NCBI GenBank assembly: GCA_900239685.1
Contig: OENT01000728.1
Location: forward strand, 17,188 to 81,187
Direction: 5' to 3'
Source of the DNA: Rotaria macrura
Taxonomy: Eukaryota; Rotifera; Eurotatoria; Philodinida; Philodinidae
DNA: 64,000 nucleotides
Below the pieces are notes generated by a model. That model ran no database searches, was not told where the DNA came from, and saw nothing but the letters and a program-made list of their open reading frames with translations. Shown here one piece after another: positions 59,164 to 64,000 of this stretch (positions within the stretch are counted from its first letter, which is position 1; each line of letters begins with the position of its first letter). The translations under genes were made by a program, and so were the position numbers.

Positions 59164-61960
59164 ATATAACGGGTGAGCCATCCCATGTAAACAAGAAACG
59201 CAAAACCGACGCGTTGAAACGCGAAAAACTGTTGTATGACGCGTTCCAACGCGTTTTCAGTATGAAGCGCACTAAGACGCAATTAGAAAATTTTTGAAAC
59301 GCATGGGAACGCAGTTTTTTAATACAACGCGTTTAAACGTAGTTTGAAAATAGTATTAACCACGTCTCATCACGTTTCATATTAAAATCGCATTTATGCG
59401 CAGTTAATAAAACTCAACTGAACGCGTTCTAGCGCAGTGTAATATGAGACGCGTTTGAACACGTTTCAAAAAAATATGAAACGCGTTTTGTAAAAGTCGC
59501 GTTGACATGTGACTAATAAGATTAGATTCTTTAGGATGTGCAATATACCTGAGTAGATCAAATTAAATTTGCCATGAAATTTTTTTTAGAGTTCTTGTAA
59601 GCGATAGGTGCTTGTATCATTTTACATTTGTCCACATTTAAGAAAAGAATATATGATCAATATTCAGATGAAAAATATTCATAGCGTACATAAACCCAGA
59701 AATAGGTATCGTTAAAATTATTAAATGTATACTTTTGCTTTGCATTCACTTAAATAAAAGTACGTTTTCATATTGATATTTTACACTGCTTGTGTGTGTT
59801 CATGAGAGAACTTTGTAAGAATATCAGAAGTAGATTTGGTCAAGTTCGATAGTAACGAGACAAGAAAATTTTATTAAGTTACTGTTCTATTCTATTTGTA
59901 TATTATTTGGTATTTGTAGCTGTTATAAATTACATTATTATTATTCTACATACTCAGTTTTCGTGGTTTCCAAGATGAAAGATCGAATCATATTAATGAA
60001 ACTTAGTTAAGGTTACTAATATGACGATTAGATTTTTGGAAAATAAATATTTGATTTTTCTTAGCTCAACTTTGCTATCAAAGTTCTTTATCTTTTTATG
60101 TATTATTTAGACGACTTCAAATGATCACTCTTAAGTAGTTTCCTGAATAAATCTAGATCATTTTTTCAATTGATATCAGTCATTATTGAAAGTTCTCATT
60201 TCACTTACATTAATAGTTATATTAAGAAAAAACGAAGAGAATATATATAATAAAATAAAGTCAGCTGATATTAAACATCGAACTATGATAGTGCCGCCGG
60301 TGATTTCATGTAAAAAAAACATTATTACGCATCCTCTCTTAAATGGAAAAGGCTGTGAAATTAAATTGTTGAAATTTAAAAAAATATTGAATTAAAGTCA
60401 ATTTTGTGAAAATATTTTTTCTAATAAATATGCATATTGATAATTAATAATTTCGTAAAACTTATATTTTTTCTTCATTTATTTCATCTATATCTTTGTA
60501 AATTCTATGTGAATTCATAATCCGCAAAGACTTTGTATGCTATTCGACTACGATTGTGGTCATATATGGCTGCACGGTACGTATACATGTCTCTTAATCA
60601 TTGGTTCACATGTTCTAATCTCATTTCTATCATTTCAGATTCATCGACATATCGATATACTAACAGTTCGATCGCCTACAGTAGGGCAAAGACGATGCGA
60701 TAGAAGATATCGATGGTGACTCAGATCAAACCTGAGACGAACTGAAATAATTTTTTTAATAATTTTTAATAATTGTACGAAACGCGTCTAGACGCAGTTT
60801 TATTTGAAAACGCGTCCCCTGTGAAACATTCGAGGCGTTCAGACGCGTTTCTATTTCAAAACACGTTTATCTCCAATTTTTCGAACAACCGCGTCTGAAC
60901 GAGATTTTACCTTCAGCCGCGTCAAAACACTTCGTTTGTTTCACTGGGGACACGTTTAGATGCGTTCGCTTTTGTGCGTTTCGCACGCAAATGGAACGCG
61001 TTTCAGACGCGTTTCGAGGTCAAAAATATTTACATGGGATAAAGAATGACACCACTTTGTTGTCGCTATTACTTGGCCGGTTTTTAATGCTAATGGTTCA
61101 ACTTCTTTTTAAAAAGATTCGCCATTCAATTCTCTACAAACGTATGTGTTAAATTTTTTTGTAAACTATAAAACGACTAAGTTTTAAAATGAAGAAAAAA
61201 GACGCGAAAATGGTTCAACTTTCAAACACAAGAAACGTTGTTTCTAAAACCGTTTTCCACGTGGGGAGCTACAAAAAACCTAAGTCGACTATATTAAAGA
61301 GTATCAAATTCTGGACAAGATTCATGCCATTGAAAGTTTTCTTGATACAAAAATGAGTAAAGAATTCAATATCCATTTTTCGCTTTTTCGAAAAAGCTCA
61401 ATTTTCATTTCATGTGGTTGATGCTTGCACGAAAATGAATACCCTTCAGTAAAAAAGAGTTCTTATTAGGCGATTCTTTTTTTCTTTGAAAGCTAACATA
61501 CTATACTACATTTCTGTACACTCGTTCGAGTCATGCAAAGGTTTGTTTGCGGTAGGCTTTCGTGAAAATCCAAATTAAAATGCTTTGGGCGAGTTTTCTG
61601 AAAATATCTATTTAATAGGCGAAGACCAGTTTCAAAGAAACTTTTTTCAAGGATATTGGAAAGAGCGTATTTGAAAATATTAGAAAATGTATCACCTGTA
61701 ATTTAAGCCTGCTTATAAAGTGTCGAAACATATTCCAAATATGACTGCATGTTGAGCTCGAAAGTTGAACCATTGTCGAGTCTTTTTTCTTCATTTTAGA
61801 ACTTAGCCATTTTATAGTTTATAAAAACCTTTTACACATGAGTTTGTTGAGAATTGAATGGCGAATCTTTTTAAAAAGAAGTTGAACCAATAGCATTAAA
61901 AACCGACCAAGTAATAGCGACAACAAAGTGGTGTCATTCTTTATGGTCCACCCGTTATAT
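59164..61960. mobile_element. TIR element with subterminal ACGCG repeats, hosting a nested MITE
   Basis: The left end has ATATAACGGGTGAGCCAT (59164-59181) running into CCCATGTAAA. The right end has its inverted copy, ATGGTCCACCCGTTATAT, at 61943-61960, separated from the inverted CCCATGTAAA block (61029-61040) by a 902-bp insertion. Both outer ends can be read with a TA target duplication (59165-59166 and 61958-61959). Next to each end, inside, lies an ACGCG-word cluster (59200-59510 and 60775-61020), like subterminal repeats. The middle has no transposase; a 60-codon frame at 60537-60719 is unconvincing. TA duplication would suggest a Tc1/mariner-type non-autonomous element. Confidence 0.6.
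61041..61942. mobile_element. 902-bp MITE with 183-bp terminal inverted repeats
   Basis: Arms 61041-61223 and 61760-61942 are both 183 bp and roughly 90 percent identical in inverted orientation by eye (shared: AAAGAATGACACCACTTTGT, TTTTTAAAAAGATTCGCCAT). The dinucleotide AT flanks both sides. Removing the unit together with one AT restores the right end of the surrounding element to match its left end over 28 bp (26 matches), which is good evidence for a later nested insertion. The 536-bp core has no coding frame. Confidence 0.75.
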
Positions 61961-63535
61961 TCAACTTTATTCTGATAAAATAAATGCGAAACTGCGAAAA
62001 ACTACAAAAGTCACGTTGATAAAAAAATCGAATTTTTATGCCACTCAAGAGGAATGAGTCATTTCTGACTCCTTCTGCGTCGCTGCGGTGAAATGACTTC
62101 GCTCAAATGTAATCACGCCAATACCATATTGATCAATTTTATAAACTACTCCTATGGTCCACGTAACACCAGCTCTACTGGATCAGTGTCAAGGGGTAAG
62201 AACTTAAAGAATGGAAACAAGGAAGGACCACACTACGAAGGGGTTAAGAGAAAAGCCAAAGGATTAAGGGTCAAAATAAAGAATCACTAATACATATGCA
62301 GGTTAACATATGATTCTAATTAGGGCTGTACAGCTCACACTTATTTTGAAAAGAGTGCTGGTCAGAATTCGTCAGCATGAAAGTTTTTATTTAGTAGTAT
62401 CACAAAAGTCGAGCCTCTTTGGTTTCTTGCCGATTAGAACTATACACTTCACACTTATTGGTACTAAATTGAGTGGAGTAAGTTATTTTCGATTGTGACG
62501 GTCCTTGATCGCGAGTGTGAGTTGTACACCCATAACTCTGAAGGATTTGAGAAAAATTCAAATTAGGAACATCTTTAAACACAGCTTGATTAGCCGATGG
62601 ATTAATGCTATTTTTAACGTTGCATGGAGACATATCAAACTTTTAGAACATGCTGAAGATGAAATTTCATCTATAAAGCGAAACAAATGAGTTTTCATGA
62701 AAATGATCCACGAAGCCCGTATTCTTACTATTATCAAAGTAGTTTTGTAGGAAAACGTAGTCGTATGTGTGACATTCTATGTGAAGAACGTCCAGTTTCC
62801 ACCCAGGGTTGTAATGCTCCCACTTAAGTGCATTGTATAAATGATGTTTAACCTCCCCTCTTCATTTCTTCTCAATAATGAATCGTCCTTACTTCATTGT
62901 CCTCAATTTTTCTTACTTTGTATCGTTATTACTGTTAATACTTTCCTTCATTATCTTATTGTTCTTATTTCACTGTCCTCCCCTTGACTTCGTATTCTAT
63001 CTTTACATGCTCTATTCTTCTTTGTTATGGGTGCGTATATAAGCACATGGTTTTTTATGTAAACGATACGATTGTATGATATGAAAGAATGAATAAAGTG
63101 TAATTCCATCAGCACTAGTCTCCCTTCTATCAGAAATCGTCACAGTATGAAACTGGATTAAATTAAGAATTCGTGTCAAATCGCGAGTGTTTTTCACTTT
63201 CTTACAGTACCTTTTCTGTTTTCAGCGCACTTGAATCAGAGTAATGTCTTGTTCGTCGTTTATTTTTTCATTTTAATTTCTCATCAACTATTCTCTGTAG
63301 AAAGTAAAATAAAATTCTCTTGCCTTTTCTTTCGAACAGCTTTTTCTTGGTCGCTCAGCTTTTTTCATGAAGTTCGTCTTTCCTTTTTTCTGCATTAGCG
63401 ACGTCATACAGGAGCAAAGAAAGACTCGCACTATCGACAAAAAGCATATAGCAGTATGAAAGCAAGAAAAAGGCAAAAGCAGCAGCAGCAGCAGTTATTC
63501 TAAAAATGATCTTGACCACATGTAACATTTTTTTC
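61961..63535. other. Intergenic, nothing firm
   Basis: About 1.6 kb. A 46-codon frame at 62687-62827 ('MSFHENDPRSPYSYYYQSSF' ... 'STQGCNAPT') has plausible composition but no recognised family or exon partners. A short CAG tract lies at about 63478-63493. Confidence 0.3.
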
Positions 63536-63539
63536 GAGT

Positions 63540-63810
63540 AGTAACGCGTCTCTGAGGGTTTATGAACGAAAGCACCTCACTCATCAGGACGCATCTAGAA
63601 TGCAACATTTTCGGACGTGCTGGCGCGTTCAGGGAAACCTGACGCGTCTACTCTCGTTCAGTATCATAAAGTATCATAACTCGTTTGCATTTAATGACGC
63701 GCTATCACCCGTCCAAAATGCAAAATTTTCAAGCGTGGGAGCGCATCCAAAAGTAAATACGTCTAAGTTCGTCTACATAAAAGATGCATTAGAACGCGTT
63801 TACCTTTTTT
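63540..63810. repeat. ACGCG-word island, right-hand copy
   Basis: Clustered AACGCGTCT, GACGCGTC, GACGCGC and AACGCGTTTA words, more diverged than those at 59-61 kb, with no bordering inverted repeat recognised. Confidence 0.6.
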
Positions 63811-63989
63811 CTCACAAAAAATGAAAAAATATCATCACTCTGTGTCAGAATTGAGCCGACGCATCATATTAAGGTATGATATAGCACCCAAATACCATGA
63901 GCAACAGAGTGTTAATTGTTCGAACGATAGCCTGAATCAAGATTTGAACCCATGAACAGTTGATTACAACTGGAACATAACCTGCGCCG

Positions 63990-64000
63990 AGGGTGTGGGT
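63990..64000. repeat. Telomere-like tract running off the window
   Basis: GAGGGTGTGGGT at the last bases contains the TGTGGG word and may continue beyond the window. Confidence 0.35.

Noticed and set aside
63890-64000. tRNA-like A-box (GCGCAGGTTA) and B-box (GGGTTCAAATC) words on the minus strand
   Set aside because: The T-stem does not pair properly, the anticodon loop would have six bases, and no acceptor stem closes; at most a tRNA-derived relic.
1-64000. CRISPR arrays, rRNA genes, bacterial operons
   Set aside because: None seen; gene structure is eukaryotic with spliceosomal introns throughout.

Overview
This is a eukaryotic, AT-rich nuclear window, most likely from a bdelloid rotifer. 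The main reasons are gene families typical of bdelloids: ART-TPR ADP-ribosyltransferase, the F-box family with a 'DRFCFDILP' signature, a 'DRYLCSS' rhodopsin-like receptor, NHL propellers, and a decayed 'GVGKSTTIHILG' P-loop ATPase. Many introns are short, and scattered G-rich runs are built from TGTGGG, the bdelloid-type telomere word. Species cannot be fixed from the sequence alone.

Layout. 0.1-4.0 kb (+): ART-TPR gene with a frame break in its first exon. 5.9-6.7 kb (-): P-loop NTPase pseudogene. 7.3-8.4 kb (+): three-exon, two-membrane-span protein. 8.8-9.9 kb (-): neutral-sphingomyelinase-like enzyme. 11.6-12.2 kb: TTAA-flanked MITE. 13.5-14.1 kb (-): complete ORMDL gene. 16.5-17.2 kb (-): Ly6-type secreted protein. 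18.1-28.2 kb (+): a complete Musashi gene with several alternative first exons and a nested antisense membrane-protein gene. 32.3-32.6 kb: long hairpin. 32.7-33.5 kb (+): small unknown genes. 34.1-34.9 kb: Mutator-like non-autonomous element carrying a FLYWCH finger. 35.1-36.8 kb (-): F-box gene. 39.6-44.1 kb (-): receptor with a 42-bp exon. 46.8-48.2 kb (-): thiaminase I-like secreted protein. 48.6-49.6 kb (-): NHL propeller. 50.6-50.8 kb (-): coiled-coil exon. 51-64 kb: no convincing gene, but islands of repeated self-complementary words, nested inverted-repeat elements and interstitial telomere-like runs.

The left two thirds read as ordinary conserved host genome (ORMDL, Musashi, sphingomyelinase). 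The right third has the look of subtelomeric DNA: a bacterial-type enzyme gene, propeller and coiled-coil fragments, transposon remnants and telomere-like tracts. Functional links are limited. ORMDL (controls sphingolipid synthesis) and the sphingomyelinase-like enzyme (breaks sphingomyelin down) are consecutive genes on the same strand. Exon models were built by hand from GT-AG sites, reading phase and family conservation; no alignments or transcripts were available.
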